In this document: piece after piece, positions 36,048 to 45,294 of the stretch | How positions within the stretch are numbered: the first letter of the stretch is position 1 | Layout: each line of letters opens with the position of its first letter | Position numbers and translations under genes: made by a program | Notes under the pieces: generated by a model | Database searches by the model: none | Told to the model about the DNA's origin: nothing | The model's input: only the letters and a program-made list of their open reading frames with translations | DNA from: Hanleya hanleyi | Lineage: Eukaryota > Mollusca > Polyplacophora > Lepidopleurida > Hanleyidae | Reading direction: 5' to 3' | Length of the DNA stretch: 64,000 bases | Assembly (NCBI GenBank): GCA_036873755.1 | Contig: JAVTVY010018702.1 | Coordinates: 1-64,000 of the forward strand

Positions 36048-36492
36048 TCTACAGTAACGCTTCCGAATATAAGCTGAAGATAGGCGTCCTGCAGGTCGAT
36101 GGAGGCTATCCAGTCTCCTGGTTGTCGGAAGAAAATTGGCCTGGGTATCTTGGTTAGAGAAGGCGTCCGAGACCTGACAGAAAGACTGTCCATGGCGCCC
36201 TCCTCTGGTGAACTTGCCTTTGCCTTTGCCAGGTCGTTGAGCTAGGGCACCAACAAGACGGGAGGTCTTTAGGCTGACCTCGGTAAGTAGGGCTTGAGTG
36301 GCAGATTGCTTCTCGCCAGGACTTCTTTTGACATCGGTGGCCACCTTGAGAAGAACCATACGTCGTGCCCCAATGTATCTAAGCCGGGTCAAGTCGTCCC
36401 AGCTGATACATTCACGACAATTAACCTGTCTATAACGAATTTGCGATCGACATTTAAAGCAAAAGAATGCGAGTCCTCTTTGGGCCAGAAAT

Positions 36493-36960
36493 GCCGGAGT
36501 TTACATCCGGGGACTTACATCCGGGTTCTTTAGCTGTGTGTTCCATACGGGTTCACACATTGATGGGAACAGCCGGGTAGTTTAGGATTGACCTATATCC
36601 GGGTCCTCTAGCAATACCTGTAGTGTGTAGCATTACATACGGGTTCTTGTACATCCGGGTTCACACGGTGATGGGAACAGCCGGGTAGTTTAGAATTGCC
36701 CTATATCCGGGTCCTCTAGCAATATCTGTAGTGTGTAGCATTACATACGGGTTCTTGTACATCCGGGTTCTTGTACATCCGGGGTCTGTCAGGGTGGTGT
36801 ATAAAAGTGGGGATTTTCATGGAATGGCTTCATTCATTGCCCTGCCGATCGGAGCTACCTGACCAGTCTAAGCCAGCCTGAGCCTACCTGAGCAGTCACC
36901 AGCCTACCTGAGGAGTGACCTGACCACCCTACCAGTGGAGCCTGAAGCCAGACCGATAGC
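36493..36960 (+). repeat. Polinton left terminal inverted repeat with promoter and leader
   Basis: Starts 'ccggagtttacatccgggg' abruptly after DIRS sequence and matches the reverse complement of 52450-52985. It contains two ~115-bp internal units ('gatgggaacagccgggtagt', 'tatatccgggtcctctagca', 'tgtagtgtgtagcattacat') and short 'ttgtacatccgggttc' repeats, then the TATA box and a leader with 'gcctacctgagcag' words up to the polymerase ATG. The left copy lacks the outermost ~100 bp present at the right end. Confidence 0.85.
36799..36807 (+). promoter_or_regulatory. TATA box in the left TIR
   Basis: GTATAAAAG followed by 'tggggattttcatgg'; identical boxes lie at 41216-41224 (+) and 52592-52600 (-), each within a copy of the TIR. 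It stands about 155 bp upstream of the polymerase ATG. Confidence 0.8.
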
Positions 36961-39900
36961 ATGAGACGTGGAGAAGATTTTCCAGAGGATCCAGGAGCGC
37001 CTCCGGCTGAAGTCTTACCCGAAGACGAGCGTGTGAGTGCGTTGTACCATCGTCACTGGAACACGATACGTCGTTGTTTCCACCGTCACCGTCGCCTGTT
37101 GGATTTGTATAATTTTCGGTTGGAGGACCTCACGCATCTTCCTATTTACGCCGAGAACATTTTTTGCAGATTAGGTGACAGCCTTCAAATTGAATGTGAC
37201 ATTTGGGTATATCTTACAGCACAAAGAGACGGACCAACTGCGGTATTTTTACCCCAGTAATAATTCCTATGTGTTTGACCAGCCGGTCACGGTGATGGAT
37301 GCTATTTCTCTGGAGCCACTCATCGACCAACTGACTACGTTGGATCCATTGGTATGGTCCCGGTTGCAACGGCCCAACACCAAATGGACTGTAGAAATGG
37401 TGACGAACGTCACATTTTTCGTCACCAAATTGAGAGATCACCCCATCGGCGCTCCTGTTATTCTTCCACCATGGCTGGCCCGTCGAAAAGGGCTGTATGC
37501 GTTAACGGGAGGCAACCATGGGCCCTACACAGACCGGAAATGTCTGTTTCGGTGTTTGGCCGTTCATTTGGACCAGTGTAATCCTCGGACTTGTCATAGA
37601 AATGCAACACTGTATTGGAAAGAGTATCTACAGGCGCAAGACATTGACCCGCGGCAGTTCCGGGGGAGTCCTATTCAAGTATTTGGATGTCGTGGAAACA
37701 CAGTTCCACGTGAATATCTTTGTGTACCGTTTACTACCGAAGGAGGGGGAGGAGGATACATTTGTGGCTGAATTGGTTCATCGCTCAACAGAACGGTATG
37801 CCTCTACGATGAAAGTCAATGTCTTCGACAACGGAGGGGGGAGTCATTTTTCCCTGATCCACGATATGAGCCTGTACGCGCAATCCTACAGTTGTTCTCA
37901 ATGCCATCGGGTGTTTGACCGTTCCTCCAACTTACATCAGCACGAGAAGATTTGTGGCAACGCTGTGAAACGCAAATTTTCTGGTGGAGTGTACCATAAC
38001 ACGCCTACTATTTTCGGAGTCGGAGATGCAGGACATTCAACCGGAGGCTGTACCCTTACCCAAGCCGTATGCGGAGAAATTGAAGTTGCGCTTCCTACAA
38101 TACCTAGGCCAGTTACCTGTGCTCGGCTTCAATTCGGGGCGATACGACCTGAACATGGTGAAGGAATTTCTCTACCCTTACTTGGCCCAGTCCGATACCA
38201 TCAAGTCCGTCATCAAAAAGATCAACAACCACATGGCCCTTACCACCACATCACTCCATTTCCTGGATGTACGCAACTACTTAGCTCCAAATTACAGCTA
38301 CGATCAGTGGGTAAAGGCCTATGATTGTGCACAAACCAAAGGGAGGTTCCCTTATACCTATATGTCAACGCTCGAGGAAACACAGTTACCACCCAGGGAC
38401 GCTTTCTTCGACGATCTGAAGCAGGTGGAATGTTCAGAAGACACGTACCGGGAACTACAGCAAGTATGGAACGACCAACATATGCAGACCTTGCGAGATT
38501 TCCTGGTGTATTATAACAACTTAGATGTGGTTCCATTCCTCGAAGCGGCCGAGAAAATGGCCCAACTCTTTCGGGATCAAATGCACGTGGACATATTGAA
38601 GGAGTGCTTGAGTTTACCGGGTCTCGCGCTTTGCCATCTTTTTCAAGATTGTTCCACGTACTTTTCACTCATTCACCAAAAAGACGAGGACATGTATGAA
38701 GGACGTCACCACCCTTCCAGGTGGGAAACCCTGTGCCAAAAGCATTGGATTCGACGCCAATGCCCTGTATCTGTGGTCTCTCGCTCAACCTATGCCCAGT
38801 GGTTATTATACATGCTGGTTGGCGGAAGGTCAGCATTTCCGACCTGAACGTACACCGTACAAGCATCTAGCTGACCAGTGGTTGGACTGGCAAGCCGATC
38901 GACGGGAAATTTCTATACGACACCAAACCAACGCCACAGAGAAGCGGATAGGAGATCGTCGACTCCCCGTCGATGGGTTTGCTATACGCCACAATAAACC
39001 TACCGTATTCCAATTTTACGGGTGTTACTGGCACGGCCACCAATGCCATTTCAGCGCTGGCCGCTTCAACGAACGACGTGGAAAATTGGCGGAAGAACTA
39101 CGGGCAGAAGTGGTCGAGAACGGGGATTACGTGAAAGAGATGGGGTACCAGCTCATCGAAATGTGGGAGTGTGAATTTCACACCATGTGCCAGGCCCTCC
39201 CATACTTACGCCGCTTCCTTAAAGCGCGAGAGTACCCTCTCAGTCGCCGGCGACTCCTGACCCAGCCACAGCTTCTCCACGCCATTCATTCCGGGGACCT
39301 CTACGGGTTTGTTGAATGCGATCTGCATGTTCCCGACAACCTCAAGCCACTATTCGCCCAGTGCCCACCCATCTTTAAAAACACGCTGGTGAGTCGGGAT
39401 GACATTGGAGACACCATGGGCGCCTATGCTGAGCAACACGAATGCCTGCCTCGTCCTCGTCGGATGCTGATCGGGAGCATGTGGGGAGAAAAAATCTTGC
39501 TGGGTACCCCTCTGCTACAGTGGTACATGAGCCACGGCCTCGAAGTGACGCGAGTGTACCAAGTCCTTCAGTACGTACCGAACGACTGTTTTGCGGGGCA
39601 TGCCGACATCGTGATGTCTGCCCGTCGCCAAGGCGATAAAAATCCCAGTCAGGCCATTATCGGGGAATCCTGGAAACTCACGGGCAATGGCTACTATGGA
39701 AAAACGGTCACCAACCAAGACAAGCATGTCAACGTGAATATCTGCACTACCAAACAAGCGCGCAAAAAGATCAACTCGCATCTGTTTCGGTCCGTGGACG
39801 TCATCGATGATGACACGTATGAAGTCAGTTCAGCCAAGAAGACCATTCGTTACAACCTCCCGCTCCAAATTGGATGTATGGTATACCAGGTGGCCAAGCT

Positions 39901-40391
39901 GAGGATGCTGCAATTTTTATATTTATATAATGGAGATGGACACAGACACTGCCTACATGGCCGTCTCTAATGCGGATTGGGAGTCACTCGTCCAACCCGA
40001 ATTACGCGCGCAGTATGAGGCGGAACGGGACCAGTGGCTACCTCGACGCGATCATTACCAGTACGACAAGCGGACGCCGGGTCTCTTCAAGTTAGAGTGG
40101 AGTGGAGATGCCATGATCGCCCTATCGTCCAAGACGTATTATTGTTACGGAGGTGATGGAAACAACAAGTTTAGATGTAAAGGCGCCAACCAACGTGACC
40201 CTGCCATCGACAAAGCCCTCTACCTGGGCGTGCTGCAAAGCCAGCCCAGTGCGAGTGGCACTAACAGAGGATTCCGCGTCGTCGACCACCAGATGCGAAC
40301 CTACATCCAGAAACGAGATGCCTTCACATTTTTCTATCCGAAACGGTGGAGCCTTCCCGATGGAGTCAGTATCACCTACTTGGACTTGTGA
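36961..40391 (+). pseudogene. POLB: Protein-primed DNA polymerase B of a Polinton/Maverick, frameshifted
   Basis: The reading moves through six overlapping frames: 36961-37260, 37175-37771, 37518 onward, 37984-38847, 38696-39970 and 39930-40391, with breaks near 37.17, 37.68, 38.02, 38.70 and 39.94 kb. Recognisable parts in order are the N-terminal FVTKLRDHPIGAP region (37.4 kb), TDRKCLFRCLAVHL, a Zn-binding CSQCHRVF..HQHEKIC (37.9 kb), exonuclease GFNSGRYDLN (38.13 kb), motif A FDANALYLWSL (38.75 kb), motif B KLTGNGYYGK (39.68 kb) and motif C MDTDTAYMA (39.93 kb). The C-terminal TYFYPK-type end is present. This is the family-B, protein-primed polymerase shared by Polintons, adintoviruses and bidnaviruses. 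About 1,140 codons in total, a normal length. Catalytic motifs are individually preserved; the breaks could be decay or sequencing indels. Confidence 0.9.
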
Positions 40392-40463
40392 AACTATGAC
40401 TTTTGATAGTACGAGTTAAACTAGTACTGTAAAATTTAACGTACACCTGTAAAAAGTCGGGAT

Positions 40464-40850
40464 TACAAGCGTCTAGACCGTCATTCATAATTCAGCCGTC
40501 GTCCATTAGAGAATATCCGCGTCCATAATCCAAAGATCTATTCCATATTCCATATAACAGTATTAGCACCAAATTCAAAAGACAATCATAGTATACATAA
40601 ACATAGGCTTGTTTCCTGCAAGAGAGAAGCGGTCAACAGTTTTCAATGATGCCGGCAAGACATCATGATGTTCCAAAAATATCAAATCCGTATCGCTGAT
40701 CAGTATTCTTAATCCATAATATTCGTTGTGAAGTCGTCATCTAAAGAATGATGTATCTCAGTCACGCTTTGATTGTGACTGTTCATATGAGTACCATGAG
40801 GATCTTGAAGTACATGGGTTCATACGGCCCCTAGCCCCGGGTTAAGCGGA
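40464..40850 (-). repeat. Reverse transcriptase tail family, copy 3 (3' UTR only)
   Basis: Reverse-complement copy of 23690-24083 and close match to 34413-34800. It begins at the shared 3' end (agacgcttg complement) and is truncated at 'ccgcttaacccggggct', so it holds no coding sequence. It lies between the polymerase stop and the third TIR copy. Confidence 0.85.
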
Positions 40851-40854
40851 TAGT

Positions 40855-41235
40855 TCAAGGTCATATTGAATGATAGGAATGCATGTACTGACCTGTTCAT
40901 CCGGAGTTTACATCCGGGGACTTACATCCGGGTCCTTTAGCTGTGTGTTCCATACGGGTTCACACGGGTTCACACATTGATGGGAACTGCCGGGTAGTTT
41001 AGGATTGACCTATATCCGGGTCCTCTAGCAATACCTGTAGTGTGTAGCATTACATACGGGTTCTTGTACATCCGGGTTCACACGGTGATGGGAACAGCCG
41101 GGTAGTTTAGAATTGCCCTATATGCGGGTCCTCTAGCAATACCTGTAGTGTGTAGCATTACCTACGGTTTCTTGTACATCCGGGTTCTTGTACATCTGGG
41201 GTCTGTCAGGGTGATGTATAAAAGTGGGGATTTTC
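40855..41235 (+). repeat. Third, internal copy of the Polinton TIR
   Basis: Same orientation as the left TIR and includes the outer part missing there ('gaatgataggaatgcatgta', 'ctgacctgttcatccggagt'). It runs through both ~115-bp units to the TATA box (41216-41224) and 'gtggggattttcatgg', then stops at 41239. The leader and a gene are replaced by a tRNA-like sequence. Confidence 0.85.
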
Positions 41236-41314
41236 ATGGCCGAGTGGTCTAAGGCGCCGGTTAACAGTGCTGGTCTGCGCAATGCAGGTCGTGGGTTCGA
41301 ATCCTACTCCTGAC
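41236..41314 (+). pseudogene. tRNA-Leu-like sequence lacking its 5' acceptor strand
   Basis: Contains a type II-style D arm (ggccgagtggtctaaggc), a short variable arm (tctgcgcaatgcagg), a canonical T arm (gtgggttcgaatcctac) and a 3' strand tcctgac, followed by a T5 run (41317-41321) as in Pol III terminators. The seven bases expected at the 5' end do not pair with tcctgac. The anticodon loop (taacagt) lacks the invariant U33 in the simplest fold. The best family resemblance is tRNA-Leu. A/B-box-like sequences remain, so Pol III transcription is conceivable, but a functional tRNA is unlikely. Confidence 0.7.
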
Positions 41315-41329
41315 GGTTTTTACAACTGT

Positions 41330-41553
41330 ATTCTTTGTAACTCTACTGTATTGTTCACATTCTTTGTACATATTCTAACCATTCTTGTTCGCCTGAATAT
41401 CAGTGTTGCCCAACTGTATACTTTGTAACTCTACTGTTCACATTCTTTGTACATATTTTAACCATTCTTTTCGCCTGAATATAAAAAAAGTCACTTGTGT
41501 TTTCATGAATTTTTTATTGAACATCAATGAACGTCAGAACAATAAGAACACAT
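41330..41553. other. Duplicated AT-rich spacer with - strand poly(A) signal
   Basis: 'caactgtattctttgtaact' and 'ttctttgtacatattctaac' occur twice (41323-41400 and 41410-41475). On the - strand AATAAA lies at about 41511-41516, some 40 bp past the protease stop, a likely polyadenylation signal for the late - strand genes. Confidence 0.6.
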
Positions 41554-41973
41554 TTAAGACAACCAGAGAAATAGGGCATGCACATTAAAACGAGAGGCAG
41601 CCCAGTCGTACACTAAGACATCACGGTCTTCGGCTTGAAAATAATCATCAAACATCTGTACAATCGTTTGCATAGAATGTCCTCTACTCCGGTGAGTGAG
41701 ATAAAACACACAGTACTGTCCACATCCACTACTCAAGGGTCCTTGTAATCTTTTAGTATTCCAACGCCAGACTGTAGTAGATTCGTCCATGAACTGGGTC
41801 AAATCGGGATGCACGGGTGCAAGTCCGTAGGAATCAAAGTATTCTCCTTGGCCCAGGGCGTCCACGTATACAGCCACCCAATGTTCACCCGGTCGAGTAC
41901 CTGGGTCTGTATTCAGGATGTAGGCCGCAGGGGTGGGTGTGGTGGAAAAGACATTACGTGGAAACACACCTCG
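41554..41973 (-). CDS. PRO: Adenain-type cysteine protease of the Polinton, N-terminally truncated
   Basis: The frame shows the C48/adenain fold signature: GEHWVAVYVD carrying the catalytic His, YFDSYGL carrying the acidic residue, and CGQYCVFYL carrying the Gln and nucleophilic Cys. In adenoviruses, Polintons and adintoviruses this enzyme matures capsid proteins. The recognisable homology starts at GVFPRN, about 25-30 residues into a normal adenain, and directly follows the end of the pVI-like reading frame in another frame. A small deletion has therefore probably removed the pVI C-terminus and the protease start. No stop codon interrupts the visible catalytic domain. Confidence 0.85.
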   Translation of the reverse strand, partial: RGVFPRNVFSTTPTPAAYILNTDPGTRPGEHWVAVYVDALGQGEYFDSYGLAPVHPDLTQFMDESTTVWRWNTKRLQGPLSSGCGQYCVFYLTHRSRGHSMQTIVQMFDDYFQAEDRDVLVYDWAASRFNVHALFLWLS

Positions 41974-42193
41974 AAATCACCGGCGACTTGCAGTCCACTG
42001 CGTACCGCTTGTTTGCCCACCGCTTTTACTCCACGTGCCACCAAGGGCAAGAACGTTTTGACAATGCTTCCCAGTATGTTTCCCAGCCCGTGACCTCGTT
42101 GCATGCACCGCTAAAGACCTGACCTCCACCTCCCGTTTGTTTCTTGTAATAGTCTGCATAGCTGGCCGTATGGCACTGGTAAGGCACGTACAT
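41913..42193 (-). pseudogene. Adenovirus pVI/pX-like minor virion protein, frameshifted
   Basis: The ATG at 42193 overlaps the stop of the preceding gene (TAATG). The first frame contains YADYYKKQTGGGGQVFSGA. Near 42105 the reading shifts to QRGHGLGNILGSIVKTFLP and GVKAVGKQAVRSGLQVAGDF. A Gly-rich start, then Q-R-G-x-G-L-G and an amphipathic helix, is the hallmark of the pVI-like protein encoded beside the protease in many Polintons; in adenovirus pVI is membrane-lytic and a protease cofactor. The C-terminus is fused to the protease frame by an apparent deletion. Confidence 0.7.
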
Positions 42194-42905
42194 TATACGA
42201 AGTGGGGAGAACGTGCTTGTCGGAAATGAAGTGTCAGCACCACTTTCCCTCGTTCGAATGCCACCGGGCGTCCCGTGTCATCTCTTATATCCACCGTGAT
42301 CGTGTTGATATCGGTGTGTCGTACGGGTAGGTAGAGTATGTGGTTGAAACTCTGGGTGACTTGATCTCCATACTTCTTTCTAATGGGGACCACCCGTAAC
42401 AGAGATGTGTTGACATCTCCCACAATGTGGTTGTCGACTACGTCCGAGTAGACGTAGAGTTCGTACATACCCACTTTCATATCCATCGCAATGTCGCCTT
42501 TGTCGGTGGTTGGGCCCGGGTAGACGGAATAAGGGAGACCTAACATTTGCTGTAGGGTCGGACTGAGTTTGACACTCACGTTGGGGCTGAGAAGGATACA
42601 GGGCTTGTCGTTGTGTGTGTTGTAATCGAACTCCACATGATTGTTGAAGGGATAGGATTTGATGGGTTTTGAATTATTCGTGACCACCCGTAGAGACTTA
42701 CAATGCATCAGCGTTCTCAAGCCATCCATGAATTGGGGTATCGTATTGGCCTTCGGGTAGGGTCAGCCGGGTTACTTGCCTTCGTAGGCCACCTCGTACC
42801 ACACGTCCTTGTCTCGCACGTTGTACCACCAGTTAGTGTATTGCATATCCACGAGTCCGCATTCCCATCGTCCAGGTAAATGCAACGGTTGCGGTAACTG
42901 GGTCA
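42193..42905 (-). pseudogene. Polinton minor capsid (penton-like) protein, disrupted
   Basis: Upstream part, about 42905-42778: DNTLAKYVTQLPQPLHLPGR and ECGLVDMQYTNWWYNV, the N-terminal jelly-roll strands typical of this family. Two close frame changes follow near 42775 and 42730. The main open stretch 42729-42193 includes VSVKLSPTLQQMLGLPYSVY, YELYVYSDVVDNHIVGDV and DTGRPVAFERGKVVLTLHFR, a very conserved C-terminal block. The residues before DNTLAKY are missing and replaced by the tail of the upstream gene. The assignment as minor rather than major capsid rests on size and the DNTLxxFxTxL/GKVxxTLHFR motifs. Confidence 0.7.
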
Positions 42906-43655
42906 CGTACTTGGCCAGGGTGTTGTCAAGTAGGCTTCCCTAGTAGGGTCCCAGGTCTTGGGGGCTTGTAGCTGCCGTCGTGATCGGCGCGGTGTGTCTG
43001 CATAGGGATGAAAAGAACGTCCCCGCCGGGAGGGTGTTTTGGGAGGGGTCTGCGGTTGCCACTCACGTTCCCAGGTATGGGGGAGTCGAGAGGGTACTTG
43101 CATCCAGTTCCAGCGTTCACGATTTCCCACCAATTCTCGAGGGACGTGTGTGTCTTTCAACGGTCTAGCAAAGGCTTCCCATCCCGGTGGAGAACGGGAA
43201 CGTACCGTATCGTTGATCAGATCGGTGATACGAGACCCTGGGATCACTTGGTTTCGAATAAGCAGCTGCCCGTGATCGGTCCAACCCATATCAGGTTTCT
43301 GTTTCACCCGGTCCAACAATAAACGAGCCTTGGTCTTGAATGCCTTAGGGACACTGGCCAACACTTCATCTTCGAGCTGCGGTGAGGCGGAGGAAGTTGG
43401 TGGTGGTGGTGGTAGTGGTTTGGGTAGTGTGGGTAGTGTGGGTGTTGAACCACCCCTATATTGATCCATAAACGTCTTGTACCGGTTCAGCGTCTATGGG
43501 TAAAGTTTAATTTTCTCGTGATCGGGCAGTCGGCGTTGAAGTATGTTATTCATCTCTTCATCGAGGGACTGCAGTTGTTGTACCGTGGCAGGGACAGGGT
43601 AGGGTGATTGCAAACTTTGTAACAGTCGAGGTTCGACCAGCATCATTTTTTTCAT
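42903..43655 (-). pseudogene. Conserved Polinton structural-type protein with one in-frame stop
   Basis: The start MKKMMLVEPRLLQSL at 43655 is in frame with the long open stretch 43469-42903 but a TAG at 43494-43496 interrupts it. After a Pro-rich linker comes KAFKTKARLLLDRVKQKPDM and IPGSRITDLINDTVRSRSPP, then a basic Arg-rich C-terminus. A start KMxLVDPRLL, then IPGSxIxDLxNDxLR, recurs in Polinton and adintovirus genomes beside capsid genes; its role is not established. The single stop (one base from CAG) is the only break. Confidence 0.75.
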
Positions 43656-43665
43656 ATGTTCCATG

Positions 43666-44001
43666 TTAGCGTCCCAAGATGGATCCTACTAACGGTCCCA
43701 GTACGGAGACTGCTAATGGCGCAAGTAGTGCCCCGAGAAATCCACCTTGCTGTAACACCTGTTTCTTTTTCTTTAAACTCGTCTTCTTCACCAGCGTTTG
43801 GAGACCCTTCTTGTGCCGTTGCAATTTCCCTTTCTGCAGAGGACTGAGGGGAACATTCCCTTTTAACACATTATGAGCGACTTCACACAAGCACCGTACC
43901 AATCCCGCGTCCGCCCCGCGCACCAGGGCCCGGACCACCTCCGGTGGCGCGCTGCGTAACATGCGGAGCGCCGGCGCGTGCTTCCGTATCCGCGCAGACA
44001 T
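43666..44001 (-). CDS. Conserved basic Polinton protein with hydrophobic C-terminus
   Basis: A 111-residue open frame. The first half contains helix-rich RMLRSAPPEVVRALVRG and VLKGNVPLSPLQKGKLQRHK; a Lys-rich segment (SLKKKKQVLQQGG) and a hydrophobic Ala/Leu/Val/Gly tail (FLGALLAPLAVSVLGPLVGS) follow. The combination NVLKGNVPLxxxQKxxLxRHKxxL plus a membrane-active tail is widely conserved in Polinton-like elements, with unknown function; a virion core or membrane-associated role is inference. It is intact, with its stop 11 bp from the next gene's start. Confidence 0.75.
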   Translation of the reverse strand: MSARIRKHAPALRMLRSAPPEVVRALVRGADAGLVRCLCEVAHNVLKGNVPLSPLQKGKLQRHKKGLQTLVKKTSLKKKKQVLQQGGFLGALLAPLAVSVLGPLVGSILGR

Positions 44002-44040
44002 GATGAGAAAGTGAATGGTATGAAGTCCGCTCTTGTTCTT

Positions 44041-44651
44041 TTATTTGGGTGTGTACACCGTCTGGAACTCTCCGGGAAAAATGTGGGTCCGCAGTCGAAG
44101 TGCCGAAGGTGTCCCTTGTTTCAAGTCGATGAGCAGGTAGCCGTGGGCCTCCTGGGTGGCATCTTCAAACGCTTCCCGAACAAAGGCCGTGTGTTTAGGG
44201 TACATCTGTTTCGCCAGGTGCATAATTTGTGACGCGTCTCTGGGGTTTTTGAACAACACCACATACTGGGCATTCAAAATGATGTTCCTGTGCTCTTTGT
44301 TCTTACTGAAGAGATTTTAGACGATGTAGATGATACTCAGCCGACGATGATGACTTCCTTTGGTAAAAAGCCGGGTGACTCGACTATCCGTTTCGGCCAT
44401 CAGATCATCCACGACCACCAACGTGTCTCCTGGGGTATCCTCTGGGGGTAATCCTTCCACCAAGGTAAGTCCAGGCCTCCGTGCCAGTTCCTCGTAGGCA
44501 GACTGCCAAGCTCCATAACATCAAAGGATGCGGGCCACGGGAGGAGAAATGAGGGCTGGCTCCCCGATGAGACGTTGAACGAAGTGTGTTTTTCCCGACC
44601 CGGTCGGTCCAGCGATGAGACACGTGAAAGGATGCTGCCACCGTGGATCCA
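44041..44651 (-). pseudogene. ATP: Polinton genome-packaging ATPase (FtsK/HerA, A32-like) with two in-frame stops
   Basis: In one frame: Walker A AGPTGSGKTHF (about 44600), Walker B LVVVDDLMAE (about 44410), the TRLFTKGSHHR sensor-like segment (about 44365), and the C-terminal FKNPRDASQIMHLAKQMYP block (about 44200-44250). Two codons are stops: TGA near 44527 and TAA near 44319, in positions usually Trp and Gln. No frameshift is needed. The enzyme pumps the genome into capsids in Polintons and nucleocytoplasmic viruses. The start ATG at 44651 overlaps the end region of the neighbouring membrane-protein gene. Confidence 0.88.
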
Positions 44652-44656
44652 TCCAG

Positions 44657-45244
44657 TTATTTGGTGTTTTGGGCTAAGCGTTCAGAGGCCCACCACCGTT
44701 GTCGCGGATCCCACCGTGGATCGTAGTCCGCGGGATACCGTTGCCGTGGTAATGGTGGTACAAGACCTACTACAGGATAGGTCACCCTGCTGAATGGAGT
44801 GGCCGCTCCCCTCGTGAGAGGTGTACTCTTCGGGCCTAGAGTAGTGGTTGCGATGATCGGTAGTACTCTGCTGAAGATTGAGGGTTCCTTCGTTGGTAAT
44901 CGTGGTACTTCTACACCAGGATAGGTCTCCCTGCTCTCGGCCCCCGGAGCTCCCTTCGTGATGGGTGTACTCTTCGTGGTAGTGGTTGCGATGATCTCCC
45001 TGCTGAACGGAGGTGATTCTCTCGTGATGTTCCCCGGTGGTGCTTCGAAGATGATGGTGTTGTTGTTGTTGTTGGTAGCGTATTGACGTTGAGGGGGTGA
45101 GAGGGTAGGTAGGCAGGCTATCAGGTACGCCAAGTCGTAAAAGACACCTCCAAACAAGACACCCAGAAGTGTTAATATACACACGACAGTACCGACTTGT
45201 CCTTTTCGAGTACGCAACAGTAAAGGAAGTTGTGCACAATCCAT
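44657..45244 (-). CDS. Membrane-anchored Ser/Thr/Pro-rich protein of the Polinton, unknown function
   Basis: Intact 195-residue frame. Residues 19-45 form one transmembrane segment (VVCILTLLGVLFGGVFYDLAYLI). The rest is Thr/Pro/Arg-rich with two imperfect ~45-residue repeats, each with FSR, ATTT, KSTP(I/L)T(K/R)G and TYPxV. No family recognised. Its place between ATPase and integrase and the TATA-like box upstream (45284-45294, - strand) suggest its own transcription. It may be a virion membrane or host-interaction protein; that is speculation. Confidence 0.65.
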   Translation of the reverse strand: MDCAQLPLLLRTRKGQVGTVVCILTLLGVLFGGVFYDLAYLIACLPTLSPPQRQYATNNNNNTIIFEAPPGNITRESPPFSREIIATTTTKSTPITKGAPGAESRETYPGVEVPRLPTKEPSIFSRVLPIIATTTLGPKSTPLTRGAATPFSRVTYPVVGLVPPLPRQRYPADYDPRWDPRQRWWASERLAQNTK

Positions 45245-45283
45245 GGTACAACCCTAGACTGAGGCTGTAGGAGACGTGAGGTA

Positions 45284-45294
45284 GAATTTATATC
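45284..45294 (-). promoter_or_regulatory. TATA-like box upstream of the membrane-protein gene
   Basis: On the - strand GGATATAAATT lies about 40-50 bp before the ATG at 45244, overlapping the end of the integrase frame. Confidence 0.5.

Larger units (their letters stand above)
31710..36490 (-). pseudogene. DIRS-like tyrosine-recombinase retroelement, disrupted
   Basis: On the - strand, order 5' to 3': RT start GDWIASIDLQDAYLQL (about 36075-36125); RT palm FEWQVLPFGVSIAPWCF (about 35000-35050); RT thumb KSELEPAQRRQYIGAVLD (about 34270-34330); RNase H with LFADVSLTG, QLAVRHW and TNNTTVVSSIKK (33290-33470), ending HVPGHLNVITDSLSR (about 33130-33175); connector ILLVVPCWSHRPWFPLLVRLL (about 32800-32860); recombinase with LCPARALRHYIQRA (about 32010-32060), HEVRAIATS (about 31830-31860) and the presumed catalytic Tyr in TFAGFYLRDL (about 31740-31765). 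Frames change repeatedly and a TGA stands just before the catalytic Tyr segment. Three insertions interrupt the RT: 35092-36047, 34413-34957 and 33654-34158. The combination of gypsy-like RT with a tyrosine recombinase lacking an integrase is diagnostic of DIRS elements. Clearly non-functional. Confidence 0.85.

Noticed and set aside
41236..41314. Functional tRNA gene
   Set aside because: The 5' acceptor strand does not pair with the 3' strand and U33 is missing in the simplest fold, so I call it a tRNA-like fragment.
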